From the NCBI GenBank assembly GCA_963788975.1, contig CAWBIJ010000004.1, positions 1,426,001-1,490,000 on the forward strand: a stretch of DNA of 64,000 nt, in the 5' to 3' direction. The notes under the pieces were generated by a model that saw only the letters and a program-made list of their open reading frames with translations, was not told where the DNA came from and made no database searches. Position 1 is the first letter of the stretch. Each line of letters opens with the position of its first letter. This stretch comes from VRUE01 sp963788975. GTDB taxonomy: Bacteria; Actinomycetota; Thermoleophilia; Solirubrobacterales; 70-9. Positions 9,794 to 16,338 of the stretch are shown one piece after another. The translations under genes were made by a program, and so were the position numbers.

Positions 9794-9830
9794 TGTCGAC
9801 TTAGTCGCGGTATGCGCGACTAAGTCGACA
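9794..9830. terminator. Convergent-gene hairpin without U tract
   Basis: 16-bp perfect stem (9794-9809 with 9815-9830), 5-base loop GTATG, placed between the stops of the converging dcd-like and SGNH genes. No T run on either side. Confidence 0.65.
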
Positions 9831-9835
9831 GGTGA

Positions 9836-10723
9836 CTACCCGGTCAGCGCGCCGCGGACCGCGGGGCGCCGCAGAAACGCCGCGAAGGCTGCGGCATAGG
9901 CCCGCTGGCCGCTCTTGGTCGGGTGGTAGCTGCCCTTGATCAGGCCGTCACCGAGAACGAACTTGATCCCGTAGAGCCACGGGTCTTCCGTGCACAGCTC
10001 ATGGCCGGCGAAGCGCTCGTCGACGGCGAGGTAGGCGACGTTGCCGCTGCCCTGGCGCGCCGCCCTCACGGCGGCGGCGATCCTGGCGTTGCCGCGATCG
10101 ACCAGGGAGTTGATCCAGGCCGCCTCGCCGCTCGAGATGAACCGCTTGCAGTCCGCCTCGGGACCGGACCTGAACAGATGCGGGTAGCCGGCGACGACGA
10201 GATAGCCGCCCGGGTCCATGCGCGCCCGAATCCGCCGGTAGACGTCCGCCAGCTCCGCCTGGATCGTGTCGAGGCCGGCTTCGATCCCCTCCGCGAAGTC
10301 GCCGTCGCTGCAGTCGCCGGGGAGCAGGCAGCGCTTGACGATCGATGAGAAGCCGAGGTCGTTTCCGCCGATCGTCAAGGTGACCAGGTCGGTGGAGGCG
10401 TCGAGGTACTGAATCTGGATCCCCTGTGAGCCGCGTCGCGGCTGCGGGCGCTGCCAGACGTCGGCGATCGTCGCGCTGGTGCAGGCGTGGAAGGCGGGCG
10501 CGGCGAGGTAGCCGACCAGGCTCGGGAGCATCCGCGGGTAGGCGGAGTCCGCCTGGCGCGCGCGGTGGCAGGGACCGTCGAAGGGCCGGTTGCCCTCGCC
10601 GCTCGAGTAGGAGTCACCGAGGGCGACGTACTGGACCGGCGTGCCGACGACGGCGTCGGCTGTGGTGACGGGCAGCGCGGCGCAGGAGAGCAGGGAGAGG
10701 GTTACGCACAGCGTCGACTTCAT
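9836..10723 (-). CDS. Secreted SGNH/GDSL-type lipase or esterase
   Basis: 295 residues from the ATG at 10723; residues 1-24 are a signal peptide. Block I 'YVALGDSYSSGEGN' holds the nucleophile Ser (GDSYS), block III 'TIGGNDLGF' supplies the oxyanion Gly and Asn, and 'SYHPTKSGQRAYA' near the C-terminus holds the catalytic His. The Cys residues fit extracellular disulfides, as in Streptomyces-type SGNH lipases. It is monocistronic, convergent with the dcd-like gene, and divergent from ytoQ with a 78-bp promoter region between them. Confidence 0.85.
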   Translation of the reverse strand: MKSTLCVTLSLLSCAALPVTTADAVVGTPVQYVALGDSYSSGEGNRPFDGPCHRARQADSAYPRMLPSLVGYLAAPAFHACTSATIADVWQRPQPRRGSQGIQIQYLDASTDLVTLTIGGNDLGFSSIVKRCLLPGDCSDGDFAEGIEAGLDTIQAELADVYRRIRARMDPGGYLVVAGYPHLFRSGPEADCKRFISSGEAAWINSLVDRGNARIAAAVRAARQGSGNVAYLAVDERFAGHELCTEDPWLYGIKFVLGDGLIKGSYHPTKSGQRAYAAAFAAFLRRPAVRGALTG

Positions 10724-10801
10724 CGAGCGCACAGTTATTTCATATCGATGCTCATGGTGGAAGACGCCGTGCGCGCGGATCGGCGCGCATAGGATTGTTC
10801 G

Positions 10802-11263
10802 ATGGCCGAGCGGACCTGGCGTGTGTACCTGGCGGGGGAGATTCACTCCGACTGGCGCGAGCGGATCGAGGCCGGCGTGCGGGAGGCGGACCTGCCTGTC
10901 GAGTTCTCGACGCCGGTCACCGACCATGCTGCTTCCGACGACGCCGGCACCGGCGCGCTGGGCGAGGAGGCCGAGGCCTTCTGGCGCGACCACAAGGGCG
11001 CCGGGGTCAACGCGATCCGTACCCAGACCTTGATTCGCGACGCCGACGTGGTCGTCGTCCGCTTCGGTGACAAGTACCGCCAATGGAACGCCGCCTTCGA
11101 TGCCGGCTACGCCGCTGCCCTCGGCAAGCCGATCGTCACGCTGCACGACGGCGAGCTCGACCACGCGCTGAAGGAGGTCGACCGCGCCGCCCAGGCGACC
11201 GCGCGAACGGCCGAGCAGGTGGTCGACGTGCTGCGCTACGTGATCCGCGGCGAATTGGCTTAG
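10802..11263 (+). CDS. ytoQ: YtoQ family protein
   Basis: 153 residues from the ATG at 10802. The sequence follows the YtoQ family from end to end: 'VYLAGEIHSDWRERI', 'TPVTDHAASDDAG', 'LGEEAEAFWRDHKGAGVNAI' and 'VVVRFGDKYRQWNAAFDAGY'. The fold is expected to resemble nucleoside 2-deoxyribosyltransferases, but no activity is established to my knowledge. Monocistronic; a hairpin follows at 11316-11344. Confidence 0.88.
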   Translation: MAERTWRVYLAGEIHSDWRERIEAGVREADLPVEFSTPVTDHAASDDAGTGALGEEAEAFWRDHKGAGVNAIRTQTLIRDADVVVVRFGDKYRQWNAAFDAGYAAALGKPIVTLHDGELDHALKEVDRAAQATARTAEQVVDVLRYVIRGELA

Positions 11264-11313
11264 GGACACGATTCGCGGCTATACTTCGTCGTGATCAATG
11301 CGAACTCTGTCAT
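11260..11313 (-). pseudogene. Possible relic copy of the 18-aa peptide gene start
   Basis: ATG at 11313 opens 'MTEFALI', the same opening as the peptide gene at 11405-11461 ('MEEFALI'). The underlying 22 bases (11292-11313 versus 11440-11461) differ at only three positions. After that the similarity ends, the hydrophobic tail is missing and there is no Shine-Dalgarno sequence. Read as a partial duplication or a recombination scar. Confidence 0.35.
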
Positions 11314-11315
11314 GT

Positions 11316-11344
11316 AGGAAAGGCCCGGCTTCCGGGCCTTTCCT
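11316..11344. terminator. Hairpin terminator, 13-bp stem
   Basis: Perfect inverted repeat AGGAAAGGCCCGG (11316-11328) with 11332-11344 and a 3-base loop. It ends ytoQ (stop 53 bases upstream) and/or backs up the minus-strand peptide gene. The stem's own TTTCCT end supplies a short pyrimidine tail. Confidence 0.65.
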
Positions 11345-11366
11345 ATGCCTGGACCAGTGATGTAAA

Positions 11367-11394
11367 GCCGGGCGGGGCCGAAGCCCCACCCGGC
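11367..11394 (-). terminator. Intrinsic terminator with UUCG tetraloop for the peptide gene
   Basis: On the minus strand: a 12-bp GC stem (one G-U pair) closed by TTCG, followed by TTTACA, beginning 11 bases after the stop of the 18-aa ORF. It is oriented for the minus-strand transcript and gives the small gene its own transcription unit. Confidence 0.65.
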
Positions 11395-11404
11395 GCCTCT
11401 TGCC

Positions 11405-11461
11405 CTACGTCACCCGAAGGATCAGCAAGAGCAGGAGCATGATCAATGCAAACTCTTCCAT
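11405..11461 (-). CDS. 18-residue hydrophobic peptide, LexA box upstream
   Basis: The ORF MEEFALIMLLLLLILRVT begins at ATG 11461, preceded by AAAGGAGG with 5-base spacing, one of the strongest ribosome sites in the window. It is one short transmembrane helix with an acidic N-end and a basic C-end. A UUCG-loop terminator lies just behind. Upstream, a TAGTAT -10-like element (complement of 11541-11546) abuts the LexA-type palindrome at 11549-11562, which would place the SOS operator in the core promoter. Size and topology resemble SOS-induced membrane peptides such as TisB, but there is no sequence relationship I can claim. The alternative is a regulatory leader peptide. Existence is supported by sequence signals only. 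Confidence 0.5.
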   Translation of the reverse strand: MEEFALIMLLLLLILRVT

Positions 11462-11548
11462 CGCCACCTCCTTTCTCCAGGCCACTGCTGAGCGCTGGGC
11501 CTGAAGGAGGGGGCTCTGGCGGCCGATTGATCACGTCCCCATACTATG

Positions 11549-11562
11549 CGAACATATGTTCG
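11549..11562. promoter_or_regulatory. LexA/SOS box between divergent genes
   Basis: CGAACATATGTTCG is a perfect match to the GAAC-N4-GTTC SOS box of Gram-positives and actinobacteria. It sits 1 base upstream of the ATG (11564) of the splB-like gene and 88 bases upstream of the minus-strand peptide ORF. An A/T-rich TACTAT hexamer at 11542-11547 could serve as a -10 in either orientation. Confidence 0.75.
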
Positions 11563-11563
11563 T

Positions 11564-12622
11564 ATGCGTTGGGATCAACAAAGGGTTGAGAAGGAGGACG
11601 CGAGCAGGCTGTTCGGTCTAGCTGAGGAAGCGGTCACCCGCACATTCGACGCTCCGGAGGCGATGGGGATCAACTTCCACGAGGTGCGGGCGCGGTCGGC
11701 GCTGAATCGGGTGCCGGGGCAGCGGTATGGGTTCGGGTGGACGATCAATCCGTATCGAGGATGCACGCATGCCTGCACCTTTTGCTTCGCCAGGCGAACC
11801 CACACTTACCTTGACTTCAACGCCGGGCGGGACTTCGAGCGGGAGATCGTGGTCAAGGTGAACGTGCCGGAGGTGCTGCGCGCAGAGCTGGCGCGGCCGA
11901 GCTGGAGGCGGGAGCTGGTCGCCTTGGGGACCAACACTGATCCCTACCAGTGGGTCGAGAGCCGCTACCGGATGATGCCGGAGATCCTCGCGGCGCTGGA
12001 GGAGGCTGAGACCCCCGTCTCGGTGCTGACCAAGTCGCCGCTGGTGATGCGCGACGTCGACCTCTACGAGCGGATGGCGGAGCGGCTGCCGGTCTCGGTC
12101 AACCTCTCGGTGCCGACACTCGACGAGAAGGCCTGGCGGGCGACCGAGCCGCACACGCCCAGCCCCAGCGCCCGGCTCGACGCAGTCGCCGAGTTGCGCA
12201 GCCGCGGCATCGACTCCGGCGTCCTAATCGCGCCGCTGATGCCTGGCATCAACGACACCCCGGATCAAGTCCAGCCAATAGTCGACCGCGCCCGTGAGGC
12301 GGGCGCGACTTTTTTGGGCAGCGTAGCCCTCCATCTCCGCGGCGAGGTCCGCGATGTCTTCTTCGGCTGGCTCCAGACAAAACGTCCGGACCTGCTTCCT
12401 GAGTACGAGCGCTTGTACGCCAACGGCCGCGCGTACATGCGTCCTCCCGATCGCAATCGGATCAGCTCAGTCGTCAGGGGCTGGGGAAGAGGACGGCGTG
12501 TGAAGGAGGAGCGGCAGTCCCCTGAACGGGCGGATACTCAAAGTCGCCGCGCCCATAAGCGCGGCGACTTGTCCGGGCAGGGGACTGCCGCTCCTCCCCC
12601 TTCTCAAGAACAGCTTTTCTGA
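11564..12622 (+). CDS. splB: Radical SAM protein, Rv2578c / SplB-like
   Basis: 352 residues if started at ATG 11564, giving the family-typical 'MRW' opening. An in-frame ATG at 11546 would place the LexA box inside the gene. Radical SAM cluster C67-x3-C71-x2-C74 is within 'YRGCTHACTFCFARRTHTYL', followed by 'DFNAG' and 'LGTNTDPYQ', as in the spore-photoproduct-lyase-like mycobacterial Rv2578c family, whose mycobacterial member I recall as LexA-controlled. Expected role: radical-based DNA-lesion repair or nucleic-acid modification; the substrate is unproven. The 12505-12597 stretch is a nested palindrome translated as a non-conserved linker. The protein ends QEQLF, resembling a beta-clamp-binding pentapeptide. 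Almost leaderless: no Shine-Dalgarno sequence before 11564. Confidence 0.85.
   Translation: MRWDQQRVEKEDASRLFGLAEEAVTRTFDAPEAMGINFHEVRARSALNRVPGQRYGFGWTINPYRGCTHACTFCFARRTHTYLDFNAGRDFEREIVVKVNVPEVLRAELARPSWRRELVALGTNTDPYQWVESRYRMMPEILAALEEAETPVSVLTKSPLVMRDVDLYERMAERLPVSVNLSVPTLDEKAWRATEPHTPSPSARLDAVAELRSRGIDSGVLIAPLMPGINDTPDQVQPIVDRAREAGATFLGSVALHLRGEVRDVFFGWLQTKRPDLLPEYERLYANGRAYMRPPDRNRISSVVRGWGRGRRVKEERQSPERADTQSRRAHKRGDLSGQGTAAPPPSQEQLF
12505..12597. repeat. Nested palindrome inside the splB-like reading frame
   Basis: Outer 20-bp perfect arms (12505-12524 and 12578-12597) enclose an inner 12-bp perfect hairpin (12541-12552 and 12559-12570, loop CCATAA). It lies 23 bases before the stop triplet and is translated in frame. 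The two-tier design matches the intergenic element at 13787-13866. Confidence 0.7.
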
Positions 12623-12684
12623 TCCCCCACAGCGGCAATCGCAGAGGTCGTCCGAAGCCGGAGCGTTGCTAGGGTCGAAGGGCA

Positions 12685-13788
12685 ATGGCTGCTGACGTCA
12701 TTTCATTTGCCAGAGGTGCCCCCAGCGCCGACATCTTGCCGCGAGAAGCGGTTGCGGAAGCTGCTGCGGTTGCGCTTGCCGACGACTGGCAGAAGGCACT
12801 GTCTTATGGAACCGGCGTCGGCCATCCCGGCCTCTGCGAGTGGGTCGCGGAGCGGCACGGGGGGCTTGAGGCGGGGCAGGTGATGATTGCCAACGGGTCG
12901 CTCGAGGCCGGGGCGATGCTGTTCGAGCATCTGCTCGAGCCGGGCGACCGGGTGGTGGTCGAGCAGCCGTCTTATGACCGCACGCTCCTCCTCCTACAGC
13001 GGCTGGGTGTTGAGCTGGTGCCGGTGCCGCTGGAGGCGGACGGGATCGACTTGGCCGCGTTCGAGGCGGCGCTCGATGAGGGCCCGATCAAGCTCGCCCA
13101 CGTCATCCCCAACTTCCACAACCCCGCTGGCTGCACGCTCTCGGCCGAGAAGCGGGTGCGGCTGGTCGAGCTCGCTGCCGAGCACGGCTTCTGGATCTTC
13201 GAGGACGACCCCTATCGCGAGTTGCCCTTCGAGGGTGAGGCGCTGGAGACGATGCTCTCGCTCGACCGGGCCGGCCGCGTGATCCACGCCTCCTCCTTCT
13301 CGAAGACGGTCAGCCCCGGCGTCCGGGTCGGTTATCTGGCCGGGCCCGGCGAGGAGATCGCCAAGCTCGCCAAGCGCGCCAACGAGACCTACATCTCGCC
13401 CAACATGCTGGCCGAGTCGGTGGTCCTGGAGCTCTGCCGCTCCGGCGGCCTCGACCGCAACATCGAGTTCGTCAAGGGCGCCCTGCGCGAGCGCCGCGAC
13501 GCCCTGGTTGGAGCGCTGCAGGAGCAGCTACCCGAGGCCGAGTTCGTCATCCCGGGCGGCGGCTACTTCCTCTGGTTCGACCTCGCCGAGGGCACCGACA
13601 CCACAGTGCTGCTGACCGAGGCGAAGAGCGACGGCGTCGCCTTCGTGGCCGGCCCGGACTTCATGCTCGACGGCGGCCTCAACAGCCTCCGCCTCTCCTT
13701 CGCCAGTGTGCCCTCGGAGCGCATCCCGGAGGGCGTCGAACGTCTCGCCCAGGCGCTTGAGCGAGTTCGAACCGCTTCGCCTGCGTGA
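12685..13788 (+). CDS. PLP-dependent aminotransferase, class I/II (LysN/MocR-type domain)
   Basis: 367 residues. Fold-type I signature: 'NGSLEAGAMLF' (cofactor phosphate loop), 'PNFHNPAGCTLS' with the Asn that contacts the pyridine ring, 'FEDDPYREL' with the Asp/Tyr pair, and the Schiff-base Lys207 in 'SSFSKTVSPGVRVGY'. The text is closest to 2-aminoadipate / aromatic-type aminotransferases of the MocR catalytic-domain group, without the GntR HTH. Substrate not assignable. Starts 62 bases after splB with its own short leader; followed by a long hairpin overlapping its stop. Confidence 0.85.
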   Translation: MAADVISFARGAPSADILPREAVAEAAAVALADDWQKALSYGTGVGHPGLCEWVAERHGGLEAGQVMIANGSLEAGAMLFEHLLEPGDRVVVEQPSYDRTLLLLQRLGVELVPVPLEADGIDLAAFEAALDEGPIKLAHVIPNFHNPAGCTLSAEKRVRLVELAAEHGFWIFEDDPYRELPFEGEALETMLSLDRAGRVIHASSFSKTVSPGVRVGYLAGPGEEIAKLAKRANETYISPNMLAESVVLELCRSGGLDRNIEFVKGALRERRDALVGALQEQLPEAEFVIPGGGYFLWFDLAEGTDTTVLLTEAKSDGVAFVAGPDFMLDGGLNSLRLSFASVPSERIPEGVERLAQALERVRTASPA

Positions 13789-13866
13789 GCCCATCCCGGT
13801 AGGGGTGGAACGTCTTGTACTTTTCCCGCGGGAAAAGTTAAGTGGAACCCCTGCCGGGATGGGCTC
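13787..13866. terminator. Nested hairpin between convergent genes
   Basis: Outer 20-bp stem (13787-13806 with 13847-13866, one G-U pair) begins inside the TGA of the aminotransferase gene and ends at the last base before the dtxR stop codon. A second 20-bp palindrome (13819-13838) lies in the loop. Bidirectional terminator by position; no T run beyond the stem. Confidence 0.7.
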
Positions 13867-14574
13867 TTATCGACCGTAGCGGTCCGAAGAGAGCACCAGC
13901 TGCTCGGGGATCGCCGCCCGCGGCGGCGGCGAGGGGTCGGCACGAACCGAGACTGTCTCGGCGACGCTTCGGGTCACCTGGTGGGGACCGTCCTCGGAGA
14001 GGATCGTCACCCCGTCCTCGTCGGTCTTCTCGACCGTCCCCTCGAGCCCGGGATGCAGCCCCGCGTCCTTGAGGTAGTGGAGCAGCTCCTCGGCCTCGTT
14101 CTCGAAGCGCAGCACGTGCACCTTGGCGCCGGCCTCGACGTCGGCCAGCAGTGCGCCCTGCTCGCGGGCGCCCTCGACGATCGGGTGGCCGTGGGGGCAG
14201 GTGGTCGCGTCGCCGATCGCCGCCCGCATCCGCTCCTCCAGCACTGGCGACATCGCGTGCTCGATCCGCTCCGCCTCCTCGTGGACCTCGTCCCAGGGGA
14301 TGCCGAGCACGTCGGTGAGGAAGCGCTCGATCATCCGGTGGCGGCGGACGATGTGGCTGGCGTGCTCGCGCCCGGACTCGGTGAAGTGAAGTGACTTGTC
14401 GGCGTTGCGCTCGACGTAGCCGTCGTCGACCAGGCGGCCGATCATCTCGTGCACGGTCGGCGGCGAGAGCTGCATCGCGCGGGCGACGTTGGCGCCGGTG
14501 ATCGGCAGCCCGGCCTCCTCCAGCCAGAACATGATCTCCAGGTACTCCTGCTCTGCGACGGTCGCGTCAGCCAT
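13867..14574 (-). CDS. DtxR/IdeR/MntR family metal-dependent repressor
   Basis: 235 residues. The N-terminal winged helix (residues 6-65, 'VARAMQLSPPTVHEMIGRLV') is followed by the metal-binding dimerisation domain 'EHASHIVRRHRMIERFLTDV', then 'EVHEEAERIEHAMSP' and 'TTCPHGHPI', which hold the usual His/Glu/Cys ligands. A C-terminal SH3-like FeoA-type domain follows (about 150-215). Probable Fe(II)- or Mn(II)-responsive repressor. It lies 12 bases downstream of the HAD phosphatase gene on the same strand, so the two form an operon. Confidence 0.88.
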   Translation of the reverse strand: MADATVAEQEYLEIMFWLEEAGLPITGANVARAMQLSPPTVHEMIGRLVDDGYVERNADKSLHFTESGREHASHIVRRHRMIERFLTDVLGIPWDEVHEEAERIEHAMSPVLEERMRAAIGDATTCPHGHPIVEGAREQGALLADVEAGAKVHVLRFENEAEELLHYLKDAGLHPGLEGTVEKTDEDGVTILSEDGPHQVTRSVAETVSVRADPSPPPRAAIPEQLVLSSDRYGR

Positions 14575-14586
14575 CGTTTGCCGATA

Positions 14587-15402
14587 CTAGCGGCGCTCCA
14601 CCAGCGTCGAGACGACCGCCTCGTAGAAGCCGTCGCCCATGCGGCCCTCGGTGACGGTGGCGTTGTCCCAGGAGGCGAGCGCCGCGCGCAAGCCGGGGTC
14701 GCGCTCGGGCCCGTTGGCGACGACGAAGAAACGGCCGACCGCGGCCGCGACCTCGAGGTCCTCGACCGAGTCGCCGACCGCGATGCAGTCCGCCGGGTCG
14801 TAGCCGCGGACGCGGGCGTGGGCGGCGACGGCACCCGCCTTGCTGACCATCTTCGGGACCAGGTGGTAGGCATGGGTGGGCCCGTCGATGGCGGGCATCT
14901 CACGGGCGATCGCGCCGTTGTCGAGCAGGCGCAGGTCGCCGTGGCCCTCAGCGCTGAGCAGTTCGTTGGCGGCGGCGACGTCGACCTTGCCGCGGAAGAG
15001 GTGGGAGAGGACGCGGCCCTCGTGCCAGGGAGCGTGGTACTCCAGCCGCCCTTCGAAATGCTCGAAGAGCATCTGCGGGATGCCGCGCGCCTCGATCTGC
15101 TCGTAGATCGTGCCGCTCGCGTCCGGCTCCATCTCGCCGGTCATCAGCGTCGTCTCGCCGTCGATCGCGAAGGCGCAGCCAGCCTCGTAGATGTAGGAGG
15201 TCTGGCCGATCAGCCGAGCGCACTCGTGTACCTGTGGCTCGCGCCGGCCGGACATGATCACCACCTCGACCCCCGCCCGGTGACAGGCCTCGAGCCCGCG
15301 CGCCTGGGCATGCGAGAAGCCGCCATCGGCATCGCGGAAGAGCGAGCTCCCCTTGCCGAGCAGGGTGCCGTCGAGGTCCACGTAGACGCAGCTCAGGGCC
15401 AT
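14587..15402 (-). CDS. HAD-superfamily hydrolase (Cof-like phosphatase)
   Basis: 271 residues from ATG 15402; an in-frame ATG at 15429 adds nine residues and is less likely, since motif I then starts late. Motif I 'VYVDLDGTLLG' (nucleophile Asp9, acid/base Asp11), motif II 'VVIMSGR', motif III Lys in 'KMVSKAGAV' and motif IV 'CIAVGDSVEDLEVAAAVG' are all present, with a cap inserted between II and III, as in Cof-type sugar or nucleotide phosphatases. Substrate unknown. First gene of an operon with the DtxR regulator, divergent from the folP-like gene. Confidence 0.82.
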   Translation of the reverse strand: MALSCVYVDLDGTLLGKGSSLFRDADGGFSHAQARGLEACHRAGVEVVIMSGRREPQVHECARLIGQTSYIYEAGCAFAIDGETTLMTGEMEPDASGTIYEQIEARGIPQMLFEHFEGRLEYHAPWHEGRVLSHLFRGKVDVAAANELLSAEGHGDLRLLDNGAIAREMPAIDGPTHAYHLVPKMVSKAGAVAAHARVRGYDPADCIAVGDSVEDLEVAAAVGRFFVVANGPERDPGLRAALASWDNATVTEGRMGDGFYEAVVSTLVERR

Positions 15403-15492
15403 GGGCGCGGTCGCTACGGTAGCGGCCATGAGTGTGGAGCGAGCGAAGCGTCACGATCTGATTCCTCGCGAGCGAGCGAGGCACGATTCGTG

Positions 15493-16338
15493 ATGTTTTG
15501 GCGACTCGCCGACCGGACCCTCGAGCTGGCCCAGCCGCTGGCGGCGGGGATCGTCAACGTCACCACCGACTCGATGTTCGAGGGGGCGCGGAGCGGCACG
15601 CCCGAGCAGGCGATCGAGGATGGGCGCGGGCTGGTCGAGGCCGGCTTCGAGATGCTCGACGTAGGGGCGGTGGCGGCGCGCAGCGGGCCGTCGGTGACGG
15701 CGGAGGAGGAGGCGGCGGCGCTGGTGCCGGCGGTCGGGGGGATGGTGGGGCTGGGAGTGCCGGTCGCGGCCGACACCTTCTCGGTCGAGGTGGCGCGGCG
15801 GGCGCTGGCGGCGGGCGCTGTCGTCGTCAACGACATCTCCGGCGGCTCGGATGAGATATTCGAGCTGGTCGCCGAGACCGGGTGCGGCTACGTCCTCATG
15901 CACATCGAGGGGCCGCCGCGGGTCGACCGGCCGCCGCGCGAGTACGGCGACGTCGTCGACCACCTGAAGTCGTGGTTCGGGGGGAGAGTCGAGGCGGCCC
16001 GGAGGCTTGGGGTGAGCGAGGAGCAGATCGCGATCGACCCCGGACTCGACTTCGACCTCAGCCTCGACCAGGACCTGGAGATCCTGCGCCGGCTCGGCGA
16101 GCTGCGCGAGCTGGGCCTCCCGCTCTACGTATCGCTCTCGCGCAAGGACTTCATCGGCGCGGTGCTGGCCGGCTCCTGGGAGGAGCGGCTACCTGCCGGC
16201 GAGCGCGAGTGGGGGACGGTCGCCGCGGTGGCGCTGGCGGTGCGGGCGGGGGCCGACATCCTCCGCATCCACGACCGCAGCTCGCTGCAGGCGATGCGGG
16301 TGGCGGGACGGATCGCGCGGCAGCGGAGCGCCACCTGA
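15493..16338 (+). CDS. folP: Dihydropteroate synthase-like protein
   Basis: 281 residues from ATG 15493 (a GTG lies directly before it). TIM-barrel text: 'GIVNVTTDSMFEG', 'VVNDISGG', 'IAIDPGLDFDLSL', 'SLSRKDFIGAVL' with the catalytic Lys, and 'ILRIHD' with the terminal Arg-His. The usual 'GGESTRPGA' loop is replaced by 'VGAVAARSGPSV' and NVTPDSFSDG by NVTTDSMFEG, so sulfonamide/pABA-loop residues differ from canonical FolP. It may be a divergent FolP or a pterin-related paralogue. The stop overlaps the helicase start (TGATG), so the two are coupled. Confidence 0.75.
   Translation: MFWRLADRTLELAQPLAAGIVNVTTDSMFEGARSGTPEQAIEDGRGLVEAGFEMLDVGAVAARSGPSVTAEEEAAALVPAVGGMVGLGVPVAADTFSVEVARRALAAGAVVVNDISGGSDEIFELVAETGCGYVLMHIEGPPRVDRPPREYGDVVDHLKSWFGGRVEAARRLGVSEEQIAIDPGLDFDLSLDQDLEILRRLGELRELGLPLYVSLSRKDFIGAVLAGSWEERLPAGEREWGTVAAVALAVRAGADILRIHDRSSLQAMRVAGRIARQRSAT

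Noticed and set aside
9836..11269. Long minus-strand frame extending the SGNH gene N-terminally across ytoQ
   Set aside because: The extension is the antisense of ytoQ; a clean signal peptide starts at ATG 10723.
11440..11508. Plus-strand mini-ORF 'MINANSSIATSF...' over the peptide gene
   Set aside because: No ribosome site, polar non-patterned sequence; the minus-strand reading has the Shine-Dalgarno, hydrophobic helix and terminator.
14449..16338. 629-aa version of the folP-like protein
   Set aside because: The N-terminal 348 codons are antisense to the HAD and dtxR genes; folP text starts at 15493.
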